A DNA stretch of 52,943 nucleotides from a gamma proteobacterium HTCC2207 (GTDB lineage: Bacteria > Pseudomonadota > Gammaproteobacteria > Pseudomonadales > Porticoccaceae), in assembly GCA_905182275.1 (NCBI GenBank), contig CAJJAU010000074.1:1-52943 (forward strand), in the 5' to 3' direction. Position 1 is the first letter of the stretch. Every line of letters starts with the position of its first letter. Made by a program: the position numbers and the translations under genes. The notes under the pieces are model-generated. The model worked only from the letters and a program-made list of their open reading frames with translations. It was not told where the DNA came from and searched no databases. This document shows, piece after piece, positions 19,376 through 27,133 of the stretch.

Positions 19376-21790
19376 ATGAACAGTTTAAAAAAGACTCAAC
19401 TGCTTGCGGTTGCCGTCTCAACTATTGTTGCATCAATGGGGCAGGTCGCACTGGCGCAGGATGCGTCTGAATTAAATATTGAAGAAGTAGTAACTGTGGG
19501 TAGTCGCAGTAATGAGCCACGGTCTGTAACAGATTCGCCAGTTCCAGTTGATGTTTTTTCAGAAGCTGAATTAGCCGCATTTGGTAACCAGGCAGACCTA
19601 ACGGATACACTCAAGGCATTGGTTCCGTCTTACACAGCAACTCCAGCAACTGGTGATGGTAGTGCGTTTATTCGCCCTACATCGCTACGCGGTATGGCGC
19701 CTGATCAGACCTTAATTTTGGTCAATGGCAAACGTCGTCATCGCTCAGCACTAGTTCAGTTCTTTGCTCCAGCAGCAGGCAACGGTGCTCACGGCGTTGA
19801 TATTGGTATGATTCCGAGTATCGCATTAAGCAATATCCAAGTACTGCGTGATGGTGCAGCTGCTCAGTATGGCTCCGATGCTATTGCCGGAGTGATGGAC
19901 TTTAAATTGAAGGATGCCTCTGAAGGCGGTCAGGTTCAAGTTCAATATGGTGAGTTTTTTGAAGGCGAGCAATCGACGAAAGTCGCTGCTAATGGCGGGT
20001 TTGCACTGGGTGAAAATGGCTTCCTAAACCTGAGTTTTGAATCAATTGATAATGATGCTTTATCACGCGGTATTCAGCGTCCTGTGGGCCAAGGACTTAT
20101 AGATGCGGGTGTACTTAATGTTGGTGCTGATTCACCGTTTGGTGACACCCCTTTTGTACAGTCTTGGGGTCGTCCAGAGACGAGTGGCCAGCGGTTCTTC
20201 TTTAACGCAGGTAGTACTGATCAGAGTGCCGATGCCGGTCTATATGCGCACGGTGGCTATGCAGAAACTGACGGCCGTTATCGGTTCTTCTATCGTGCTG
20301 GTTACGATACTGATTGCACAGCCGGTCACAGTACTATTGCTGCGCTTTGTGGTGATGAGAATTGGGTAGCAGATACACTGCGTCAGGGTTACACACCTTT
20401 CTTAGACGGTGCCCAAAAGGACATGACATTGGTGGCAGGTATCAAGGGTGAGATGAGTAACGGCACTTCTTATGATGTCAGTATTGGTTCAGGGTCTAAT
20501 GAGCTCCGTTATTTGCTAAACAACACTACCGCACCCAGCTTAGGTGTTGCAGCTGATGGAAGCTTCCAGCGTGATTTTGATATGGGTGGCTATGATCAAG
20601 ACGAGACCAATATCAATGCTGACTTTGGTAAGACTCTCAGCTCTAATGTATTTCTAGCTTTTGGTGCTGAATGGAGAGAAGAGACCTTCACTACAGTGCC
20701 TGGCGAGCAAGCCGCTATTGATGGAAATACCAGTGGTATGAGCAGTGTAAAGCCAGCTGATGCGGGCGAGTTTTCTAGAGATAATATGGCCTTTTACGTA
20801 GATATGGAACATGACATTAGCGATGAGTTAATGCTCCAATATGCGCTGCGCTTTGAGGACTTCTCAGACTTCGGTAGCACCGTTAATGGTAAAGTGGCAG
20901 GGCGTTATACACTGAGTGATGCTGTTACACTGCGGAGCTCTGTATCCACGGGCTTCCATGCGCCCACACCAGGACAAGCCAATGTAAGTACTACCATCAC
21001 AACCTTTGATGGAACTACAGGTCTTCAGGTTGAAGAAGGGCTTGTTCGACCTACGAGTGCCGGAGCACTGGCCGTGGGTGGAGCGCCTTTGAAAGAGGAA
21101 GAATCGGTCAATATGAGCCTTGGATTCACTGCTGATATTGCTGATAACACTACCCTGACTTTTGATATGTATAAGGTCGCAGTTGATGATCGTATTTACC
21201 GTACCGGTGATATTGCTAACGGTAGTGGTGGTTCTATCTCTTTCTACACTAACGCAATGGACATTGAGCATCAGGGCTTTGATTTGGTTCTTGCCACCTC
21301 ATTTGAGTTGATGTCGGGTATGGACACTATGGCTAGCTTTGCTTTCAATCATAATAGCATTGAGGTGGCAGGTCAGAAGACAATCAATGGCGTTAAGCCG
21401 GTAAGTGATTCACTCATCGAAGATATTGAGAATAACTATCCTGAAAATCGATTTGTAATCAATACCTTTACCAACCTCAGTGAACAATGGAGTCTGATGG
21501 CACGCCTTAATTTCTATGGCGAGCACTACGATGAGCGCGGTACTATAGGGGCAGCATCTGACCCTTCAGCGCAAATTGATAGCATCATTTATCTGGACGT
21601 TGAATTGGGTTATGACGTGACTGATGATTTACGTATAACCGCCGGCGGTTCAAATATTTTGGATGAGTATGTTGATGAGATTGGTGCACCAAATGCTAAC
21701 CGTATGAGTGTTGGTTTGCAGTATCCTCGACGTACCGCAGCTAACTATGAAGGTGGTTCTTGGTATGTAAGAGCTCAATATGACTTCTAG
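19376..21790 (+). CDS. TonB-dependent outer-membrane receptor
   Basis: This 804-residue TonB-dependent receptor imports a scarce nutrient across the outer membrane using TonB energy. A signal peptide (cleavage likely after VALAQ, about residue 28) is followed by a TonB-box-like LNIEEVVTVGSR. A plug domain follows, with LRGMAPDQTLILVNGKRRH and IQVLRDGAAAQYGSDAIAGVMDFKLKD. The long beta barrel ends in WYVRAQYDF with the terminal aromatic needed for barrel assembly. Two cysteines (DTDCTAG and AALCGDEN) could form a disulfide in an extracellular loop. The ligand cannot be determined; no TonB/ExbB genes or catabolic genes adjoin it. A strong terminator follows. Confidence 0.95.
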   Translation: MNSLKKTQLLAVAVSTIVASMGQVALAQDASELNIEEVVTVGSRSNEPRSVTDSPVPVDVFSEAELAAFGNQADLTDTLKALVPSYTATPATGDGSAFIRPTSLRGMAPDQTLILVNGKRRHRSALVQFFAPAAGNGAHGVDIGMIPSIALSNIQVLRDGAAAQYGSDAIAGVMDFKLKDASEGGQVQVQYGEFFEGEQSTKVAANGGFALGENGFLNLSFESIDNDALSRGIQRPVGQGLIDAGVLNVGADSPFGDTPFVQSWGRPETSGQRFFFNAGSTDQSADAGLYAHGGYAETDGRYRFFYRAGYDTDCTAGHSTIAALCGDENWVADTLRQGYTPFLDGAQKDMTLVAGIKGEMSNGTSYDVSIGSGSNELRYLLNNTTAPSLGVAADGSFQRDFDMGGYDQDETNINADFGKTLSSNVFLAFGAEWREETFTTVPGEQAAIDGNTSGMSSVKPADAGEFSRDNMAFYVDMEHDISDELMLQYALRFEDFSDFGSTVNGKVAGRYTLSDAVTLRSSVSTGFHAPTPGQANVSTTITTFDGTTGLQVEEGLVRPTSAGALAVGGAPLKEEESVNMSLGFTADIADNTTLTFDMYKVAVDDRIYRTGDIANGSGGSISFYTNAMDIEHQGFDLVLATSFELMSGMDTMASFAFNHNSIEVAGQKTINGVKPVSDSLIEDIENNYPENRFVINTFTNLSEQWSLMARLNFYGEHYDERGTIGAASDPSAQIDSIIYLDVELGYDVTDDLRITAGGSNILDEYVDEIGAPNANRMSVGLQYPRRTAANYEGGSWYVRAQYDF

Positions 21791-21810
21791 TTAGAGTCTT
21801 GATGAGTAAA

Positions 21811-21838
21811 AAGGGTCTCTGCGGAGGCCCTTTTTTTT
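21811..21838 (+). terminator. Rho-independent terminator after the TonB-dependent receptor
   Basis: AAGGGTCTC (21811-21819) and GAGGCCCTT (21824-21832) form a nine-pair stem with one G-U pair and a TGCG loop, followed by a run of T to 21838. It lies 21 bases after the receptor stop codon. Confidence 0.9.
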
Positions 21839-21852
21839 GACTAAATTTTTTC

Positions 21853-21883
21853 CAAAAAAAACCGCGCTAATTAAGCGCGGTTT
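21853..21883 (-). terminator. Rho-independent terminator of the sigma/anti-sigma operon
   Basis: On the minus strand AAACCGCGC (21883-21875) and GCGCGGTTT (21867-21859) form a nine-pair stem around a seven-base loop, followed by a T run (plus-strand A run 21854-21861). It sits just after the anti-sigma stop at 21899. Confidence 0.88.
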
Positions 21884-21898
21884 AGATGATCTTTTCCC

Positions 21899-22582
21899 TT
21901 ACATAGGGTTAATACGTAACCAAGGTTTCATTAAAAACCCAAGAGGATTTGATAACTTGATGGGTGAAGCTAACGCGGATAAGCAGATACATTCACCGTT
22001 CTGAGCGCCCATCGGCTGATGTTCATCGCCTGGTTCGCGTAATAAAAAATCCCCCTCAGAGTAGACTGCTTTTTCATCAGAGAAACTACCTTTCAACACA
22101 ACGGTAAACTCTTTTCCGCTATGACCATGTCGAGGGGTCTTTCCGCCTGCGCAGATTTTATGCAGAGCGACTTCGTAATCTTTCTGCCCTGTTTTAACGC
22201 GGGCTACATCTACAGATGCTGACATGTGACGCCAACTAAACTCCTCAGCAGTATTTTCGATGAGTTTGTTTACAGCGAGTGGGAAGTATTCGTCGGTAGA
22301 CTTACTTGAGCCGACATCTTCGAGTCTATTTGTCCGCTCTAAATCTTCAGGCTGAGCATCAATCTTTGCCATCACATTTTCGAACAATTGCTCACCCACA
22401 GCATAAGGCTCTGTTTCACTCATTAACTGCGAACCAACTTGATCTAACCGCAGGAGTTCACTGCGACATTTATTGCAAAAATGTAAATGCGCTGACACGC
22501 AGATTGACGCTGCGGTATCTAGAGTACCCGCTGAAAACTCTACTAACATAGCGGCGTCTGGGTGATGATTAACTGTTTTCAT
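21899..22582 (-). CDS. chrR: ChrR-type zinc-binding anti-sigma factor with C-terminal cupin
   Basis: ChrR holds its partner ECF sigma factor inactive until singlet oxygen or organic peroxide triggers release. The N-terminal zinc anti-sigma domain has the ligand pattern HH (6-7) and HLHFCNKC (H, C and C around 30-38). The C-terminal cupin keeps metal ligands in PRHGHSGKEF and DEHQP. At 227 residues it is typical for ChrR (about 213 in Rhodobacter). The start overlaps the sigma stop by ATGA, so the pair is translationally coupled. All expected metal ligands are present, so sensing should be intact. A strong terminator follows. Confidence 0.92.
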   Translation of the reverse strand: MKTVNHHPDAAMLVEFSAGTLDTAASICVSAHLHFCNKCRSELLRLDQVGSQLMSETEPYAVGEQLFENVMAKIDAQPEDLERTNRLEDVGSSKSTDEYFPLAVNKLIENTAEEFSWRHMSASVDVARVKTGQKDYEVALHKICAGGKTPRHGHSGKEFTVVLKGSFSDEKAVYSEGDFLLREPGDEHQPMGAQNGECICLSALASPIKLSNPLGFLMKPWLRINPM

Positions 22583-23229
22583 AAAAATTCTTCTCTAAAC
22601 TCTGGTGCAACCAGAATTTGCATTTTCTGAAGTGCTAGGCGCACTCTGGATTTGACGGTCCCCAATGGCAGTCCTAACTCTTTGGATGCCTCGGCGTGTG
22701 ATTTACCTTCTAAATAAACTTTGCGAAGGATCTCATCTTGTTCTTTTGGAAGTTTCTCTAGTGACGCTTGTACCTTATCTTCACTACGTTTTTGACGTAA
22801 CAAAGATACAGGCGTTTCTTCATCAGGCTCATGCCAAAAATCTTCATTCTCCAGAGGCAAATGCTGGGTATTACTTTTACGACGTAACATATCAATTCGA
22901 CAGTTACGAGCTACGGTATAAATCCAAGTCGTTGCAGAAGCTTTCTCAGGCTTATAGCCAGCCGCTTTATTCCAAACTTTGATCATGACTTCTTGAACCA
23001 AGTCTTCGCTTAGTCCTGGAAACCAACCTTCATGGCGACTAGCATGCGCGAAGCTTTTCAGTAGAGGAGCGAAATGAGCGAAAAGTTGTGCAAACGCTTT
23101 ACGATCTTTACTTTCACCCACGGCCACCAAAAGCAGCGACCACTTATCCGAGCGCTTCTCAGTGCTCAGGACAACGGGACGGTTTGCTGTTTGATCATCA
23201 TCTACAATTTTAATTTTAGTGCCCAACAT
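22579..23229 (-). CDS. rpoE: RNA polymerase ECF sigma factor, RpoE/ECF11-like
   Basis: This is a group IV sigma factor paired with a ChrR anti-sigma. Region 2 is seen at FAPLLKSFAHASR, LSEDLVQEVMIKVW and TWIYTVARNCRIDMLRRK. Region 4 is seen at LPKEQDEILRKVYLEGKSHAEASKELGLPLGTVKSRVRLALQ; these have the sigma-70 domain 2 and domain 4 pattern. The 216 residues include a roughly 25-residue N-terminal extension. The start ATG 23229 has AAGGA about nine bases upstream. A TGATCC-N18-TAAAGA element lies upstream (23255-23284), consistent with autoregulation. The symbol refers to Rhodobacter RpoE, not to E. coli heat-stress sigma-E. Confidence 0.93.
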   Translation of the reverse strand: MLGTKIKIVDDDQTANRPVVLSTEKRSDKWSLLLVAVGESKDRKAFAQLFAHFAPLLKSFAHASRHEGWFPGLSEDLVQEVMIKVWNKAAGYKPEKASATTWIYTVARNCRIDMLRRKSNTQHLPLENEDFWHEPDEETPVSLLRQKRSEDKVQASLEKLPKEQDEILRKVYLEGKSHAEASKELGLPLGTVKSRVRLALQKMQILVAPEFREEFL

Positions 23230-23254
23230 ATTGGAAAGTCCTTCTTATAATCTG

Positions 23255-23284
23255 TCTTTACGACCCAATATAATAATTGGATCA
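23255..23284 (-). promoter_or_regulatory. Candidate autoregulatory ECF11 promoter of the sigma/anti-sigma operon
   Basis: On the minus strand TGATCC (23284-23279), an 18-base spacer and TAAAGA (23260-23255) lie 26 bases before the sigma-factor ATG. TGATCC is the -35 element known for RpoE of the ECF11 group. The same arrangement precedes the cryptochrome gene. Confidence 0.6.
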
Positions 23285-23384
23285 GCCAAATTTAGGAGGC
23301 GGTACCCTTAGAGTTTGTATTACACTATACGCTGAATGATTAATTAGAAAAGACCAATCCTCTAGAACTTCTCTAACATCATTA

Positions 23385-23400
23385 CCCCCCCCTTTTTTTT
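23385..23400. repeat. C8-T8 homopolymer tract
   Basis: Eight C (23385-23392) are directly followed by eight T (23393-23400), 24 bases before the ATG of the asparaginase-like gene and just ahead of its AAAGAG ribosome binding site. Such tracts can change length by slipped-strand pairing. It also lies within the divergent region with the sigma operon, but upstream of the sigma promoter. Confidence 0.85.
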
Positions 23401-23424
23401 AATTCTCATAAAGAGAACTGTCAC

Positions 23425-23913
23425 ATGGATGAATTAGCTATCCTCACCACTGGTGGGACAATCGATAAGGTCTACTTTGATGCAGAGAGTGAATTCCAGG
23501 TAGGACATCCAGTTATCGAAGATCTGCTTCAACGTATGAACGTCGGTTTTACAGTGTCTATGCGTCAAGTGATGCGAGTAGATAGTTTGGACATGACAGA
23601 TGAGCACCGTAAAGTTATCCAGCAGGCGGTTCTAGACGTCAATGCAGAACATATTTTAATAACGCATGGTACCGACGGCATGGTTGAAACGGCGAGTTGG
23701 TTGACTAACATAAAAGACAAAAAAATTATTCTTACAGGTGCTCTGCAGCCCGCTGCATTTGCTGAGAATGATGCTGTGTTTAACATTGGTTGTGCTATTG
23801 GTGCCATACAGAGTATTTCTGATGGCGTTTATATCGCGATGAACGGCCAGATCTTCAAAGGCGATGCAGTCGTCAAAAATCGTAGTAAAAATAGGTTTCA
23901 AGCGCTAATTTAG
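23425..23913 (+). CDS. Asparaginase family protein, single N-terminal domain only
   Basis: This protein has the two catalytic motifs of type I/II L-asparaginases, ILTTGGTIDKVYFD near the N-terminus (first threonine nucleophile region) and ITHGTDGMVETA, plus ILTGALQPA and KGDAVVKNR. It is only 162 residues, whereas classical asparaginases have about 330 with a second domain. Short single-domain members occur widely in marine bacteria, so this is more likely a genuine short family than a truncation; there is a normal stop and no trace of the second domain downstream. The activity is not established. It is divergent from the sigma operon and convergent, with three bases between, with the acyl-CoA synthetase gene. 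Confidence 0.85.
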   Translation: MDELAILTTGGTIDKVYFDAESEFQVGHPVIEDLLQRMNVGFTVSMRQVMRVDSLDMTDEHRKVIQQAVLDVNAEHILITHGTDGMVETASWLTNIKDKKIILTGALQPAAFAENDAVFNIGCAIGAIQSISDGVYIAMNGQIFKGDAVVKNRSKNRFQALI

Positions 23914-23916
23914 ACA

Positions 23917-25584
23917 TCATTTGTGAATGCCGATGAATCGCTCAATGGCGGTCTTGCGAATTTCAAGTTTAAAGATTTTCCCTGAGCCTGTGCGTGGTAA
24001 GAGAGTGCCAGTAAAGTCTAAATAGCGTGGTATTTTGAATGCCGATAAGTGACCTTTGAGAAAACTACGCAATTCATCTTCGCTAATAGGACTAATGCAG
24101 CATATCGTTGCGCCGACTTCCTCGCCAAGACGTTCATCAGGCACTGCAAATACGCAGGCCTCGCGAACAGATGGATGCTCAAGCAGTGCCGCTTCAACTT
24201 CGCCACAGCCAATATTTTCACCACCACGAATGACCATGTCCTTAATTCGATCAACAATAAAAAGATAGCCCTCATTATCCAGATACCCAATATCGCCAGT
24301 TTTAAACCAATCACTAGTGTGCGACTCATCAGTTGCTGTTTGGTTGTTCCAATAGCCACGGAACATAGAGGTACCTTGTATTTGAACTTCGCCACGTTCA
24401 CCAGGTTGTAATGAACAACCATCTTTATCCGCTATTCTTATATCTAACACCGCGGCGGGGAAGCCAGAACTGCTGGGTTTATCCAAATAGAGTTCGCCGG
24501 CGATAGCGGTGCCAATAGCATTAGTCTCAGTCATACCCCATCCAGTGTTAGGGATCGCATTACTAAAGGCATTATCAATACTTTTGACTTGTTCAGGCGC
24601 ACGAGCTGCGCCACCACCACCAACAGACCTAAGGCTAGACAGATCATGTCCATTTTGCTTGGCATAAAAAACAAGATCTCCTGTCATTGTTGAGGGTGCG
24701 ATAAAAGAGCTGATTTGCTCTTTTTCGATCAAACTCGCTGCGGCAACAGGGTCCCACTTACGAATAAGAACTAACTTTGTCTGAGATCTAAAGGCAGAGA
24801 GGAAAACTGCATGACAACCGGTGGTATGGAATAAAGGCACGGCTGCTAGCCCTGCGGGTTGTTGGGCAGGCGATTTTAGTGGTTCATCAATAAGCATCAT
24901 CCATATTTGTAGTGACATCTCCCAGCTCAATAACGCACTGATGACCGCTAAATTACTCGACACTACACCTTTAGGTCGACCGGTTGATCCTGAGGTATAT
25001 AAAATCAATACATCATCTAGAGGCTCAATAGTGACTGCAGGCATCTCTGCATCGCGATGACGTTCTACTAGTTCCGCCCACCCAGAATGCGGACTTTTGG
25101 CATCTCCGCGAACCAACAGGATGTGGCAAGACAAACTAACATCAGCGACTAAATTACTGCGTTCTTGATCAGCAATTAGCAGTTTACAGCCACAATTGGT
25201 AACTCCATAAATAAGCTCTTCTGTCTGACATAAAGAATTCAGCGCTACTGCTATGGCTCCTACTGATGTAATGGCTTGAAACGCAATAATCCATTCAGGA
25301 AAATTACGCATACAGATGGCAACACGATCACCTTTTTGGATACCATAGTCTTTCACTAGGCCGCTGCCAATGGCACTGGCTAATGCCCATGTTTCATTAA
25401 ACGAGTAGCGCTCCTCTTCAAAAACCAAAAAGGTTTCATTACTTAGATTTTGGCTGAATAGCTCGCGAAGACTTTTGGGTGCATTCTTATAGATTCGACG
25501 AGTTTTACCATAGACCTCGCTATTACCCATTTCTAGGGGCATGCCCGGTGCTGACAGAGTTTTTAAAGCTTGTTGACGATCCAT
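23917..25584 (-). CDS. Acyl-CoA synthetase (AMP-forming), class I adenylate-forming enzyme
   Basis: The enzyme activates a carboxylic acid to acyl-AMP and then acyl-CoA. It has the P-loop ILYTSGSTGRPKGVV (about 194-208), the adenine-binding NTGWGMTETNAIG, the hinge region DWFKTGDIGYLDNEGYLFIVDRIKDMVIRGGENI and the catalytic C-terminal lysine in LPRTGSGKIFK. At 555 residues it is full length. The acid substrate (fatty, aromatic or other) cannot be decided. It has an AAGGAG ribosome binding site and begins 29 bases after the MFS transporter stop, so the two probably form an operon in which the transporter imports the acid that is then activated. That link is inference. Confidence 0.92.
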   Translation of the reverse strand: MDRQQALKTLSAPGMPLEMGNSEVYGKTRRIYKNAPKSLRELFSQNLSNETFLVFEEERYSFNETWALASAIGSGLVKDYGIQKGDRVAICMRNFPEWIIAFQAITSVGAIAVALNSLCQTEELIYGVTNCGCKLLIADQERSNLVADVSLSCHILLVRGDAKSPHSGWAELVERHRDAEMPAVTIEPLDDVLILYTSGSTGRPKGVVSSNLAVISALLSWEMSLQIWMMLIDEPLKSPAQQPAGLAAVPLFHTTGCHAVFLSAFRSQTKLVLIRKWDPVAAASLIEKEQISSFIAPSTMTGDLVFYAKQNGHDLSSLRSVGGGGAARAPEQVKSIDNAFSNAIPNTGWGMTETNAIGTAIAGELYLDKPSSSGFPAAVLDIRIADKDGCSLQPGERGEVQIQGTSMFRGYWNNQTATDESHTSDWFKTGDIGYLDNEGYLFIVDRIKDMVIRGGENIGCGEVEAALLEHPSVREACVFAVPDERLGEEVGATICCISPISEDELRSFLKGHLSAFKIPRYLDFTGTLLPRTGSGKIFKLEIRKTAIERFIGIHK

Positions 25585-25613
25585 TTTAATGTCTCCTTTG
25601 CTGCGTCACACGT

Positions 25614-26873
25614 TTAATCGAACTGTTTGTCTGAACTAGCATTGCGTAGGTAATAAAACATTCCAAATATAGATACAGCCCCGGCGACTTGAAACACCAG
25701 CACCCAAGACCCGGTGAGTTCGAGAATCATGCCTGCAGCATAGACACCAATGATGCCTGGGACAGCGGCAACCGTATTAGTAATACCCATCAACGTACCG
25801 GCATATTTGGGCGCTATGTCCATGTGGTTAACCACGAAGCCACCGATAGCCGCAGAACCAAGAATATTGCCTAGCGTCATAATACCGATAGCCATCCAAA
25901 CATTGTCTGAGTAGCCCACCACCATCATGGCTGCTGCCATGCCTCCTAGGCTAATAGATTGCATGATTTTACGCACTCTCACTACAGGCATGCCACTCTT
26001 AATCATACGGTCGGCGATGCCGCCGGAAATGTTGTAAAAGAAAAATGAGGTTATAAAGGGGATCATGGTGAACATACCTACGGATGCATAGTCCACGCCA
26101 AGACCCTTATTAATAAATGTCGGCAGCCAAGTTAGGAGAAGAAAAAGAGACCAATTGTTACAAAAATGAGCCACCATAATGGCGCGAATGGCGGGTGACT
26201 TTAGTAGCGATAGTATCGGAGGGGCCGTCTCAGCTTTACTGGGTTCCCCCTCTGATTGAATATGAGCTAACTCTTTGGCGGTGATATTAGTATGATCAGC
26301 GGGCTGCGATGATGCTAATTTTTGCCAAACAAAAAACCAGATAATGCCGATTAATCCAAAGGAGTAGAAGGCCCATTCCCACCCGTAGACTCGGACTATT
26401 AAAGGAGTAGCCAATAATGCGAAGACAGTACCTAGGGGAATGCCACTATTGATCGCGCCCATCGCACGTGCGCGCTCTGAGGCTGGCACCCAGCGGGCAA
26501 GTAATGCATATATTGAGGGGAAGGTAACCGCTTCACCCATACCCATCAATATTCGGTTAAGGATCAAAATACCCAGTCCGAATGAGGCTGCTAGGGGGGT
26601 TAACATGGTAAACAGAGACCAGAGTAGGACGCCAGTACCAAGAACCACCTTTGCGCCATAGCGATCGGCGAGTGTACCACCGACAATTTGTAGCAATAAA
26701 TAACCGACAAAGAAGGACGACAGCACTGTCCCCTGCATCTGAGGGCCCCAGCCAAAATCCTCAGCCATTGGGATAATAGCCACCGACATATTGATTCGAT
26801 CGATATAACAGATAAACACCGCAAAGGCAGACAACAGGATCATAAGGTGACGTTGCTGAATTTTACCGAGCAT
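25614..26873 (-). CDS. MFS transporter, anion:cation symporter (ACS) type
   Basis: This 419-residue major facilitator protein has twelve predicted helices. The N-terminus ICYIDRINMSVAIIPMAEDFGW, followed by the loop GGTLADRYGAK, is typical of the ACS family (hexuronate, phthalate, tartrate and similar organic anions; SLC17-like). A central hydrophilic loop (about 205-220) separates the two halves. The substrate is most likely an organic acid. It lies upstream of the acyl-CoA synthetase on the same strand with a 29-base gap. The 260 bases upstream are AT-rich and shared with the divergent yegD-like gene. Confidence 0.9.
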   Translation of the reverse strand: MLGKIQQRHLMILLSAFAVFICYIDRINMSVAIIPMAEDFGWGPQMQGTVLSSFFVGYLLLQIVGGTLADRYGAKVVLGTGVLLWSLFTMLTPLAASFGLGILILNRILMGMGEAVTFPSIYALLARWVPASERARAMGAINSGIPLGTVFALLATPLIVRVYGWEWAFYSFGLIGIIWFFVWQKLASSQPADHTNITAKELAHIQSEGEPSKAETAPPILSLLKSPAIRAIMVAHFCNNWSLFLLLTWLPTFINKGLGVDYASVGMFTMIPFITSFFFYNISGGIADRMIKSGMPVVRVRKIMQSISLGGMAAAMMVVGYSDNVWMAIGIMTLGNILGSAAIGGFVVNHMDIAPKYAGTLMGITNTVAAVPGIIGVYAAGMILELTGSWVLVFQVAGAVSIFGMFYYLRNASSDKQFD

Positions 26874-27133
26874 ACCAAGACCCTTTTTTGTATGTTATTT
26901 AGCGCTTGAGCGCCTTTTAATTATGATTTTTTAACTCTGAAGTTTACCTTGTCTTTAGACGTCTGTGGGTAATTCAAGATAATGGGCTAACATGACCAGC
27001 ATTTAGCCAACCTTATAAGTCGTTCATTGAGTAATGTTGTTTAAAATTATTTAGCAAAGAGACTAAATTTTGGTTTTTTGTTTTTTGTTTTCCGTTAAAA
27101 TCAGCGCCCTTTTAATATTTCAGTGAAAAAGTA

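Noticed and set aside
27064-27100. T-rich repeats (TTTTTTG) before the yegD-like gene
   Set aside because: Imperfect and probably just AT-rich promoter DNA; no exact repeat unit is kept and no -35/-10 pair could be set.
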